From NCBI GenBank assembly GCA_052117605.1, contig JBQKIT010000021.1: 46,139 nt of DNA. The stretch is one strand, 5' to 3'. The notes beneath the pieces were generated by a model that had not been told where the DNA came from, searched no databases, and saw nothing but the letters and a program-made list of their open reading frames with translations. Below, in pieces: positions 34,243 to 41,122 of the stretch. Every line of letters begins with the position of its first letter. The stretch's first letter is position 1. The translations under genes and the position numbers were made by a program. This stretch comes from CAG-791 sp000431495. Lineage in GTDB: Bacteria > Bacillota > Clostridia > Lachnospirales > Lachnospiraceae.

Positions 34243-34409
34243 GATGAATTCGGTCGGTCGAAATAATCCCTGCGGCACAGAAAAGCCAGATAGAGATGAA
34301 TCTGACTGGGGCAAAGTAATCCCTGTGGAACAAAAGAGGAAGCTAGAGATGAATCCGGGTGGCCGAAATAATCCCTGTGGAACAGAAAAGCAAGATAGAG
34401 ATGAAAACC
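34243..34409 (+). repeat. 52/53-bp tandem repeat array B (three units plus partial)
   Basis: Units starting GATGAAT begin at 34243, 34295 and 34348, and a partial one at 34400 (periods 52, 53, 52). Each contains AATCCCTG(T/C)GG. Same orientation as array A, opposite to C. It starts 46 bases after the YhfC stop and ends just before the alpha/beta hydrolase remnant. Confidence 0.9.
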
Positions 34410-34432
34410 GGTTTTGATGGTGGGAAAATTTT

Positions 34433-34600
34433 ATGAAGTATTTCTATCTGCATGGAGTAGGACAAAAACCAGACAGCTGGAATAGAACGATAAAAGAAAC
34501 GAAAGTATCGGGCAGTAGTATCCGTTTGAGTCTGGCACTTAATTATGCGATAGACCATCCAGATAAAGTAAAGGCACTTGTGCTAATTGCGGCACGATGA
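34433..34600 (+). pseudogene. Alpha/beta hydrolase with a large internal deletion
   Basis: The 55-residue frame begins MKYFYLHGVGQKPDSWNR, the N-terminus of a small alpha/beta hydrolase, and then jumps at about residue 32 to LALNYAIDHPDKVKALVLIAAR, which normally follows the GLSLGG nucleophile elbow. The segment with the catalytic Ser is deleted in frame and the C-terminal half is gone. Bases 34601-34776 hold short open pieces (for example KELMPNWWERERYLQR) that I cannot assign. Confidence 0.7.
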
Positions 34601-34776
34601 CGGAAGTATTTCCTTTTATATATGCTCACTCATGGTCGATTATGAGAAAAGAGAAACCGTATCATTAAAAGAACTTATGCCGAATTGGTGGGAAAGAGAA
34701 CGCTACCTTCAGCGGACGAAAAAGGGCTGACCGGTTTATGACTTCCAATGGCGAAGAAGAAAGTTGAGGATGCACT

Positions 34777-35037
34777 ATGTTCTTTAAGTATGTTCCATTG
34801 CTCACAACGAAAGATCAGGAGTATGCAGCAAAAATAAGAGATGTGCTGGCGCATAATAACATTAAGTGCAGGACCAGAAGCACTAATGCACGAATCAACC
34901 CGGCTCCCAATCCTGGCATGCCGGTCGGCGGAATTGGAAATGGAGCTATGCAATGGTCCACGATCATACAGGTGCATAAATCAGATTTCGAATATGCTAA
35001 GGCGCTCATTGCAAATATATACACGGATTTGAAATGA
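34777..35037 (+). CDS. Small DUF2007-like protein
   Basis: The 86-residue protein has the pattern of putative signal-transducing DUF2007 proteins: an opening beta strand (FKYVPLLTTKDQEYAAKIRDVLAHNNI), a variable glycine/proline-rich middle, and IIQVHKSDFEYAKALI at the end. GAGG lies about 7 bases before the ATG. Function unknown. From 35038 to 35242 I see no gene. Confidence 0.55.
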   Translation: MFFKYVPLLTTKDQEYAAKIRDVLAHNNIKCRTRSTNARINPAPNPGMPVGGIGNGAMQWSTIIQVHKSDFEYAKALIANIYTDLK

Positions 35038-35242
35038 ATTGATCAGGACCAGGAGCGGTATCCTTGGTAATTGGATGACGATGCTGCTCAGATGATCGCT
35101 TCGGGAGGGAACAGGCTTTTGGCCATACATGGAAAAAGGATTTTACCGGGCATGTTGGAGTAGATTTCATGTAAGATACAGATTGACAAATGCTCCATTG
35201 AGGATAATAATGCAGGCAAATCAGAAAATCAGTAAGGACAAG

Positions 35243-35278
35243 GGCGTCCGGCAGAGAAATCTGTCGGGCGCCTTTTTT
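35243..35278 (+). terminator. Strong intrinsic terminator
   Basis: A 13-bp stem (35243-35255 with 35260-35272, two G-U pairs in RNA) with a GAAA loop is followed by TTTTTT. Confidence 0.9.
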
Positions 35279-35305
35279 GATATGCCGGATTCTCAGGAGG
35301 TGTGT

Positions 35306-35603
35306 ATGGGACGGAAATTTGATGATTTGTCACTGGAAGAGAAGATCGCGCATTTCGATGGAAAACGGCGAGCTGGTGGCCACCATTGAGACACCGGCGC
35401 TGAATCGGAGATATACCTCCCATTCCTGCAACAACATCGCGGCTGCGATGTGCAAGGTGGCTACCTATTATGCCGTGTTCACGCCCCTGTCAACGGTCCT
35501 CGGCAACTATCTGGCTGAGACGGCCGGGTTGCCGCATAGAGGAGGACTAAAACAAATGTTCTTGCAATTCGGACGGTTTTTTTGCATAATAACGGAGGTA
35601 TAA
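35306..35603 (+). pseudogene. Frameshifted ORF of unknown family
   Basis: CAGGAGG and an ATG at 35306 start a 27-residue frame (MGRKFDDLSLEEKIAHF and a few more) ending at 35389. Near 35355 another frame continues with a protein-like sequence (ENGELVATIETPALNRRYTS, then CNNIAAAMCKVATYYAVF) to about 35550. The two look like pieces of one former gene joined by an indel or deletion. Not recognised. Confidence 0.4.
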
Positions 35604-35654
35604 GTCTGCAAAACGGGCAGACGTCTCTACCAACCGCCAAACTGGTTGACTACC
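35597..35654 (+). promoter_or_regulatory. Guanine-class purine riboswitch aptamer
   Basis: All parts of the purine aptamer are visible: P1 GGTA/TACC (35597-35600 and 35651-35654), J1/2 TAA, P2 GTCTGC/GCAGAC around a 7-base loop AAAACGG, J2/3 GTCTCTAC (35623-35630), P3 CAACC/GGTTG with loop GCCAAACT, and J3/1. The base that pairs with the ligand (C74 of the B. subtilis xpt aptamer) is C at 35650, giving guanine/hypoxanthine specificity rather than adenine. The visible P1 is short. A terminator that competes for the P1 strand follows. Confidence 0.85.
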
Positions 35655-35680
35655 GCATGTGTAGTCAGCTTTTTTTATTT
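35647..35680 (+). terminator. Riboswitch-controlled terminator
   Basis: GACTAC (35648-35653) pairs with GTAGTC (35661-35666), then TTTTTTT. The left arm includes J3/1 and the P1 3' strand of the aptamer. In this simple geometry the terminator stem and the ligand-stabilised P1 are mutually exclusive, which would by itself read as an ON switch. Guanine riboswitches are normally OFF switches, so the direction needs a test. Confidence 0.8.
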
Positions 35681-35693
35681 TGGAGGAAACAAA

Positions 35694-37061
35694 ATGTATG
35701 ATGTGTTGATTGTCGGCGCGGGTCCCGGAGGAATATTTACTGCGTACGAATTATTGGAAAAGAAGCCGGATCTGAAGATCGCTGTTTTTGAAATGGGAAA
35801 TGAATTACAGAAGCGTCATTGCCCGATTGACGGTGATAAGGTCAGAACCTGCATTCATTGCAAGAACTGCTCCATTATGAGCGGCTTCGGCGGAGCAGGT
35901 GCATTTTCGGATGGCAAATACAACATCACCAATGATTTTGGCGGGACGCTTTTTGAATATATCGGAAAGAAATCTGCCTTAGATCTGATGGAATATGTAG
36001 ATCAGATCAATCTGGCCTATGGCGGAGAAGGAACCAGGCTGTATTCCACCGCGGGCTCCAGCCTGAAAACCAAATGCATGCAGAACGATCTGCACTTATT
36101 GGATGCGTCCGTTCGTCATCTGGGAACGGATATTAACTATATTGTTCTGGAGCATCTGTATGCGCATCTGAAGGATAAAGTGGAGTTTCACTTCAATTAC
36201 ATGATCGACAGAGTGGAAAAGCTGGAAAACGGCTTCCGGCTCTATCATCAGGATTCCTTCTATGATGGAAAAGATTGTGTGATTTCTGCCGGACGAAGCG
36301 GAAGCAAGTGGATGGAGCAGGTATGTCATGATTTGAATATCGGCACAAAATCCAATCGTGTGGACATTGGTGTGCGCGTGGAGCTCCCGGCCGGAATCTT
36401 TGCGCATCTGACCGATGAACTCTATGAAAGCAAGATTGTATATCGCACAACCAAGTATGAGGATTTGGTGCGAACCTTCTGCATGAACCCCAAGGGCGAG
36501 GTGGTAAGCGAGAATACGAATGGAATTGTGACCGTAAATGGCCACAGCTATGAAGATCCGGCAAAACAGACCGGAAATACAAATTTTGCCTTGCTTGTAG
36601 CCAAGCATTTTTCGGAACCCTTCAAGGACTCAAACGGATATGGAGAAAGCATCGCAAGACTGAGCAATATGCTTGGCGGCGGTGTCATTGTACAGCGCTT
36701 TGGCGATCTGATCCGAGGCCGCAGAAGTACGGAAGAGAGAATCCGGGAATCTTTCACGGTGCCGACCCTGAATGCCGCCGCGGGAGATCTGAGCCTGGTT
36801 CTGCCGAAGCGAATTCTGGACGGCATCATCGAAATGATCTATGCACTGGATAAAATTGCACCCGGAACCGCAAACGACGATACATTGCTGTATGGTGTCG
36901 AGGTGAAATTCTACAATATGGAAGTAGAGCTGGATCACAATCTGATGACCCGTCACGATGGCCTGTATATTATCGGTGATGGAAGCGGCATTACGCACTC
37001 GTTGTCCCATGCTTCTGCAAGCGGCGTATATGTTGCAAGACAGATTGCGACGAAAATATAA
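35694..37061 (+). CDS. COG2509-type FAD-dependent dehydrogenase
   Basis: The 455-residue protein starts with a dinucleotide-binding fold (VLIVGAGPGGIFTAYEL). A Cys cluster (C-P at the start, then CIHCKNC) and GFGGAGAFSDGKYN follow, then a late IIGDGSGITHSLSHASASG flavin loop. These fit the uncharacterised FAD dehydrogenases of COG2509, common in clostridia; the cysteines could bind a metal or iron-sulfur centre. Substrate unknown. GGAGG lies before the ATG. It is the only gene behind the guanine riboswitch, and a terminator follows at 37101, so its control by purines is direct and suggests a role in purine metabolism. Confidence 0.85.
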   Translation: MYDVLIVGAGPGGIFTAYELLEKKPDLKIAVFEMGNELQKRHCPIDGDKVRTCIHCKNCSIMSGFGGAGAFSDGKYNITNDFGGTLFEYIGKKSALDLMEYVDQINLAYGGEGTRLYSTAGSSLKTKCMQNDLHLLDASVRHLGTDINYIVLEHLYAHLKDKVEFHFNYMIDRVEKLENGFRLYHQDSFYDGKDCVISAGRSGSKWMEQVCHDLNIGTKSNRVDIGVRVELPAGIFAHLTDELYESKIVYRTTKYEDLVRTFCMNPKGEVVSENTNGIVTVNGHSYEDPAKQTGNTNFALLVAKHFSEPFKDSNGYGESIARLSNMLGGGVIVQRFGDLIRGRRSTEERIRESFTVPTLNAAAGDLSLVLPKRILDGIIEMIYALDKIAPGTANDDTLLYGVEVKFYNMEVELDHNLMTRHDGLYIIGDGSGITHSLSHASASGVYVARQIATKI

Positions 37062-37100
37062 CTTGCCAAAGAGAGGAACGTGTGATCTTCAGATGACCGG

Positions 37101-37144
37101 AAAAGGACGTGTGGAAAACGAAAGTTTTTCATGCGTCCTTTTTC
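37101..37144 (+). terminator. Terminator of the FAD dehydrogenase gene
   Basis: AAAGGACG and CGTCCTTT pair, with an inner GAAAA/TTTTC stem around 37113-37130, followed by TTTTC. Confidence 0.85.
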
Positions 37145-37173
37145 AGTGCCCAGGCAGATAAAACGGAAGTTAT

Positions 37174-37391
37174 CAGCATCTCTATCTTGCTTTTCAGTTC
37201 CATAGGGATGATTTCGGCCGAGCGGATGCATCCCTATTGGACTCTTTTGCTCCACAGGGATTACTTTACCCCGGTCAGATGCATCTCTATCTGGCTCTTT
37301 TGTTCCACAGGGATTATTTCGCCCGGCCGGATGCATCTCTATCTAGCTCTTTTGTGCCGCAGGGATTATTTCGCCTGCCCGGATGCATCCC
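37174..37391 (-). repeat. 52/53-bp tandem repeat array C (four units, inverted)
   Basis: On the plus strand the GATGCATC or related box recurs at about 37173, 37225, 37278, 37330 and 37382 (periods 52, 53, 52, 52) with CAGGGATTA(T/C)TT between. This is the reverse complement of arrays A and B. It fills most of the 470-base gap between the FAD dehydrogenase and HD genes. Confidence 0.9.
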
Positions 37392-37529
37392 ATCACTGGA
37401 AGGCCATTGCTGAAAACATCTCTGCCAGGCCATTCCGTCAAATTCAAAGACACTGGAGCAAATGTAGGGACGGTCGTTTATAATGGTATGGACAACAGTT
37501 ATCTGAATGCAGACGGAGGAATAACGGAG

Positions 37530-38015
37530 ATGATCAATGAATTACACCTGGCCATGATCGAATTATACCGAGGAGATGCAAAGAGAATTCAGCATTTCTG
37601 CAAGGTACACAGCTATGCGAAGCTCATTGCCGAAACAGAGCATGTAGACGAAAGGTGCCTGTTTATTCTCGGAGCTGCTGCCCTTACGCATGACATCGGA
37701 ATTCATCTCTGCGAAGAGAAATACGGGGATTGCAATGGGAAATTACAGGAAAAAGAAGGGCCCGCAATTGCAGCGGAATTACTTGCAAAGCTTGGTTTTG
37801 ATCAGTCAGTATCGGATCGGGTTCAATATCTGATTGCCCATCATCACACATATGATCATATTGATGGAATGGATTATCAGATTCTGGTAGAGGCCGATTT
37901 CCTGGTAAATATTATGGAGAGCGAGATGTCGAAGGAAGCTGCTGAACAGGCTTACCATAATATTTTCCGAACAGAGTGCGGAAAGACAATTTGCCGGGAA
38001 ATGTTTGATATCTGA
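37530..38015 (+). CDS. HD-domain hydrolase
   Basis: The 161-residue protein has the HD signature: His in FCKVHSYAKLIAE, then HD in AAALTHDIGIHLCEEKYG, and IAHHHTYDHIDGMDYQILVEADFLVN with the fourth ligand Asp. It is a metal-dependent phosphohydrolase of unknown substrate. The start at 37530 follows GGAGGAATAACGGAG; upstream in-frame starts run into the repeat array. A TATAAT at 37479-37484 may be its -10. Confidence 0.82.
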   Translation: MINELHLAMIELYRGDAKRIQHFCKVHSYAKLIAETEHVDERCLFILGAAALTHDIGIHLCEEKYGDCNGKLQEKEGPAIAAELLAKLGFDQSVSDRVQYLIAHHHTYDHIDGMDYQILVEADFLVNIMESEMSKEAAEQAYHNIFRTECGKTICREMFDI

Positions 38016-38035
38016 TGCAGCCTCTTTGATGGCAG

Positions 38036-38075
38036 GTGGTTTCCGGGCGGGAGAAATCATCCCTGATGGGGATGA
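38036..38075 (+). repeat. Single degenerate unit of the 52/53-bp repeat (locus D)
   Basis: CCGGGCGGGAGAAATCATCC and CTGATGGGGATGAA match the central and start boxes of the units in array A (compare 2636-2660). Only one partial copy is present. Confidence 0.55.
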
Positions 38076-38211
38076 AGCGATGCTTTATAATGATTGTGCG
38101 TGTCCTATAAGACACGGCATGCATGTTTTTAGAGCTATAGTTCGTCATCATGTCAGCATATTGCGAAAGGAAAGATGACGGCTCCGGGAATTTCTGGAAA
38201 GCATAGAATAA

Positions 38212-38247
38212 AGTTTGAAAGTGATATGTCGATGTCGCTTTCAAACT
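38212..38247 (+). repeat. 13-bp hairpin in the leader of the second HD gene
   Basis: Bases 38212-38224 and 38235-38247 are complementary (one G-U pair in RNA) around a 10-base loop. It lies 10 bases before a second hairpin at 38257. The rest of 38076-38211 has a TATAAT at 38086-38091 and a small CGTGTC/GACACG hairpin, but no ORF. Confidence 0.6.
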
Positions 38248-38256
38248 GCTGCATTC

Positions 38257-38283
38257 GGCAAAACCGCCTTCGCGGATTTTGCC
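38257..38283 (+). repeat. CCGC-CTTC-GCGG hairpin element, copy 2
   Basis: GGCAAAA-CCGC-CTTC-GCGG-A-TTTTGCC forms an 11-bp stem with one bulge. It ends 16 bases before the start codon of the HD gene and shares 21 identical bases with 33311-33331. Confidence 0.75.
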
Positions 38284-38299
38284 TCAGCGAGGGATAAAA

Positions 38300-38887
38300 A
38301 TGACTGAACGACTGGCAAAGCAACTTGAGTTTATTCTGGAAATCGATAAGGAGAAAAGCATTTTCCGCCAGACTCACCTATCGAATCATGGCAGAAATGA
38401 AAATGACGCAGAACATGCATGGCATATGGCGGTCATGGCATTTCTTCTCCGAGAATATGCAAATGAAGAGGTGGATATTGCAAAAGTGATGCTGATGTGT
38501 CTGATCCATGATGTGGTAGAAATCGATGCAGGAGACACCTATGCATATGATACCGAAATGCTCAAAACACAGAAAATCAGAGAGGATGCTGCAAAGGAGC
38601 GGATCTATTCCTTATTGCCGGAAGATCAGAAAGAGATGCTGATTGCCCTGTTTGACGAATTTGAGGAGGGCAGAACGCCCGAGTCGAGGTTTGCTCATGC
38701 AATGGATAACCTTCAGCCGCTGCTTCTTAACAACAGCAATGATGGTGGCGACTGGAAGGAGCATAAGGCGAAGGCCTCTGCGGTTTATGGAAGACACAGG
38801 CAGACAAAGCTTGGGTCAGAGGAATTGTATGAGCTGGCAGATCAGATCATTCAGGAGAACATTCATAAGGGAAACCTGGCGCAGTAA
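38300..38887 (+). CDS. HD-domain hydrolase, YfbR/HDDC2-type
   Basis: The 195-residue protein begins TERLAKQLEFILEIDKEKSI and has ENDAEHAWHMAVMA, CLIHDVVEIDAGD and a late AHAMDNLQPLLL: the H...HD...D metal set of COG1896 HD hydrolases (5'-deoxynucleotidase YfbR and relatives). It probably dephosphorylates deoxynucleoside monophosphates. The start at 38300 is preceded by GCGAGGG. The YgjV gene begins 7 bases after its stop. Confidence 0.85.
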   Translation: MTERLAKQLEFILEIDKEKSIFRQTHLSNHGRNENDAEHAWHMAVMAFLLREYANEEVDIAKVMLMCLIHDVVEIDAGDTYAYDTEMLKTQKIREDAAKERIYSLLPEDQKEMLIALFDEFEEGRTPESRFAHAMDNLQPLLLNNSNDGGDWKEHKAKASAVYGRHRQTKLGSEELYELADQIIQENIHKGNLAQ

Positions 38888-38893
38888 AAATAT

Positions 38894-39427
38894 ATGACGA
38901 TTGAATTTTTCGCGATACAGCTCATAGGTTTTCTCGGAACGATCCTGTTTTTCCTGTCCTATCAGTGCAGGAGCAATAAAACACTGTTCCGGGTGCAGTT
39001 TCTTTCGTATTTGTGCTACACCGTGCATTTACTGCTGCTGGGTGCCACTACGGGTGGAATCAGCTATATATTGAATACAGTCCGGTCGTTCTGCCTCAGC
39101 AGTGAGAAGCATTTTTTGAAAAGCAGATGGGCGTGCGGCATCATCTGTGCGCTGCAGCTGGTGACGCTGATGCTGACCTGGGACGGCTGGTGGTCCATAC
39201 TGCCTGTGACTGCAAATATAGCCGCTACGATAGGCGGGTACACCTTCAGCGCACGAAAGATTCGCCTGACCGGTATGCTGATTAACTCGCCCTTATGGAT
39301 CCTGTATGATATCGCGGTTGGATCTTATGCCGGAATACTGGATGAAATGGTCAGCGAAGCTTCCATGCTGATATCGATCATCCGCTTTGGATGGAAAAAT
39401 ATGGATGCTTTCGAGCAGAGTCCGTAA
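38894..39427 (+). CDS. YgjV-family inner membrane protein
   Basis: The 177-residue protein has five or so membrane segments, QLIGFLGTILFFLSYQCRSNK at the start and INSPLWILYDIAVGSYAGILDEMVSE at the end, both typical of the YgjV family (PF10688). Function unknown. Bases 39428-39496 hold a short frame with no start (KADVSEYFNESKVAAEN then stop) that may be the tail of a lost gene. Confidence 0.85.
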   Translation: MTIEFFAIQLIGFLGTILFFLSYQCRSNKTLFRVQFLSYLCYTVHLLLLGATTGGISYILNTVRSFCLSSEKHFLKSRWACGIICALQLVTLMLTWDGWWSILPVTANIAATIGGYTFSARKIRLTGMLINSPLWILYDIAVGSYAGILDEMVSEASMLISIIRFGWKNMDAFEQSP

Positions 39428-39572
39428 ACAGTACAATGACAAAGCGGATGTAAGTGAATACTTCAATGAAAGCAAGGTTGCCGCGGAAAATTAAGATAGA
39501 GTGCTCAGAATCTGCAGGCGAAGCTGTGGCAGGAAGAAAATTCTGCCCACGCATTCAGAACCAGAGGGGAGT

Positions 39573-41003
39573 ATGAAGAAGAGAAAACTTGTGGCGCTGG
39601 CAATAGCGATCATCGTGGTTGCCCTGATGCTGGAGGCCGGTATTTTAAAATATGTGAATGATCGAACGACGTACAGGACCTCCGAGGTGATGCTGGATCG
39701 TGTGCTGACGGTGCTCGAAAAGAACGATCAGAACGAGTCGGATCTGATCGAATCGCTGAAAGCGGACTATATCGTGCGTGCGCGTGCTGTGTCCTATATT
39801 CTGGATGCGAAGCCGGAGGCGGAGTTCGATGTGGATGAGCTGCAGCGGATTGCGAAGCTGATTTCGGTGGATGAGATCCATCTCCTGGATCGGGAGGGCA
39901 TGATCTACAGCGGTACGATCCCGAAGTATTTTGGCTATAATTTCGATTCGGGCGAACAGATGGCCTATTTTAAGCCGATGCTGTCGGACAAGCAGCTGTC
40001 GATGTGCCAGGATGTGACGCCGAATACCTCCGAAGGCAAGGAGATGATGTATGCCATCGTCTGGGATGAAAACGGGACGAAGATGATTCAGGTCGGCATT
40101 ACGCCGAAGCATCTGCTCGCGGAGCTGAAGCAGAACCAGGTTTCCGCGGTGGTGGCCGATATGCCGGTTTATAAAGGCATGGAGATTTTCGTTGCTGATC
40201 CGGAGACGAAACAGATCGAAGGCGCCACGGACACGAAGCAGATTGGGCGCAGTCTCGAGGAGCTTGGCATCAGCGCAGAGATCACCGGTATTGGACAGAC
40301 CGTGATTATGGGGGCCAACGTCAATGCAAAGCGCTGTCGATGCATGCTGCAGCGGGATGCGAACTACCTTGTAGTGATCACGGAGGAGAAGGCGGTGCAT
40401 CTCGAAAGCAGTTTTATTGCGATGCTCATTGTCGGGGTGTATCTGATTCTCGCGTCATGCTGCATGGTGTATATGCTCGCGGAGGTTATGAAGGAGAAGT
40501 ACGAGAAGGAGAAGCTGCGTTATATCTCGATGACGGATGAGCTTACGCGCTGCGGAAACCGGCACGCGTATGAGACGGATATCGCAAAGCTCGATCTGCA
40601 TGCGGCCTGGGCTTATCTGTCAATGGACGTGAACGGGCTCAAGCAGGTCAATGATACGCGCGGACATGCGGCGGGCGATGAACTGATCTGTGCGGCGGCC
40701 GAGGCAATGAAGCGGAACTTCGCATCGTGTGGCCGGGTGTACCGCATCGGCGGTGATGAATTCGTCATCATTGTCACGGAAAAGCTGGCGGAGCTGGATA
40801 CGCGGCTTGAGGCATTTGAGGCGGACGTCGCGCGTTGGCAGGGCGAGCTTGTGGCGTCAATGAGTATCGCCTGTGGATATGTGCTGAGCACGGAACAGCC
40901 ATGGGAAAACGTTCATGAAATCTCGAAAGCCGCGGATAAACGCATGTACGAACGGAAGGCATGCTATTACCGCGAAAGCGGCGCAGACCGCCGGAGACCA
41001 TAA
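39573..41003 (+). CDS. Membrane-anchored diguanylate cyclase (GGDEF)
   Basis: The 476-residue protein has one N-terminal membrane helix (about 5-23), a 250-residue extracellular sensor segment of Cache-like layout, a second helix (about 285-310) and a C-terminal GGDEF domain. The active-site GGDEF is intact (393-397), so it should make c-di-GMP from GTP. No RxxD inhibitory site is visible at the usual distance before it, suggesting no product inhibition there. Start at 39573 after GAGGGG. Base composition looks richer in G and C than the flanking defence genes. Confidence 0.9.
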   Translation: MKKRKLVALAIAIIVVALMLEAGILKYVNDRTTYRTSEVMLDRVLTVLEKNDQNESDLIESLKADYIVRARAVSYILDAKPEAEFDVDELQRIAKLISVDEIHLLDREGMIYSGTIPKYFGYNFDSGEQMAYFKPMLSDKQLSMCQDVTPNTSEGKEMMYAIVWDENGTKMIQVGITPKHLLAELKQNQVSAVVADMPVYKGMEIFVADPETKQIEGATDTKQIGRSLEELGISAEITGIGQTVIMGANVNAKRCRCMLQRDANYLVVITEEKAVHLESSFIAMLIVGVYLILASCCMVYMLAEVMKEKYEKEKLRYISMTDELTRCGNRHAYETDIAKLDLHAAWAYLSMDVNGLKQVNDTRGHAAGDELICAAAEAMKRNFASCGRVYRIGGDEFVIIVTEKLAELDTRLEAFEADVARWQGELVASMSIACGYVLSTEQPWENVHEISKAADKRMYERKACYYRESGADRRRP

Positions 41004-41009
41004 GAATAG

Positions 41010-41051
41010 AAGGCTGTCGTGACGAGGAATCCGTCATGACAGCCTTAATTT
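41010..41051 (+). terminator. Terminator of the GGDEF gene
   Basis: A 15-bp stem (41010-41024 with 41032-41046, one G-U pair) with a 7-base loop, followed by AATTTGG. The T-run is short. Confidence 0.7.
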
Positions 41052-41097
41052 GGTCATTGAGAAATTCAATTTAGTCATTTAAAATCAAAATGACCAA
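41050..41097 (+). promoter_or_regulatory. Promoter with three operator-like boxes before the Fic gene
   Basis: TTGAGA (41057-41062), 17-base spacer, TAAAAT (41080-41085). Around it lie TTGGTCATT (41050-41058), TTAGTCATT (41071-41079) and the inverted AATGACCAA (41089-41097), which overlap the -35, the end of the spacer and the start region. The first two are 21 bp apart, about two helix turns. This is a likely site of repression, possibly by the Fic protein's own winged helix. Confidence 0.65.
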
Positions 41098-41122
41098 GAT
41101 AAAATCCAAATGAGGTAATTGC

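Noticed and set aside
33860..34417. A 185-residue ORF running through the YhfC gene and repeat array B
   Set aside because: It is out of frame with a well-supported membrane protein gene and its end is translated repeat; no ribosome site at its start.
36953..37336. A minus-strand ORF through array C and the end of the FAD dehydrogenase
   Set aside because: Half of it is antisense to conserved coding sequence and the rest is repeat; treated as coincidence, although the frame sharing with array B is noted as a finding.
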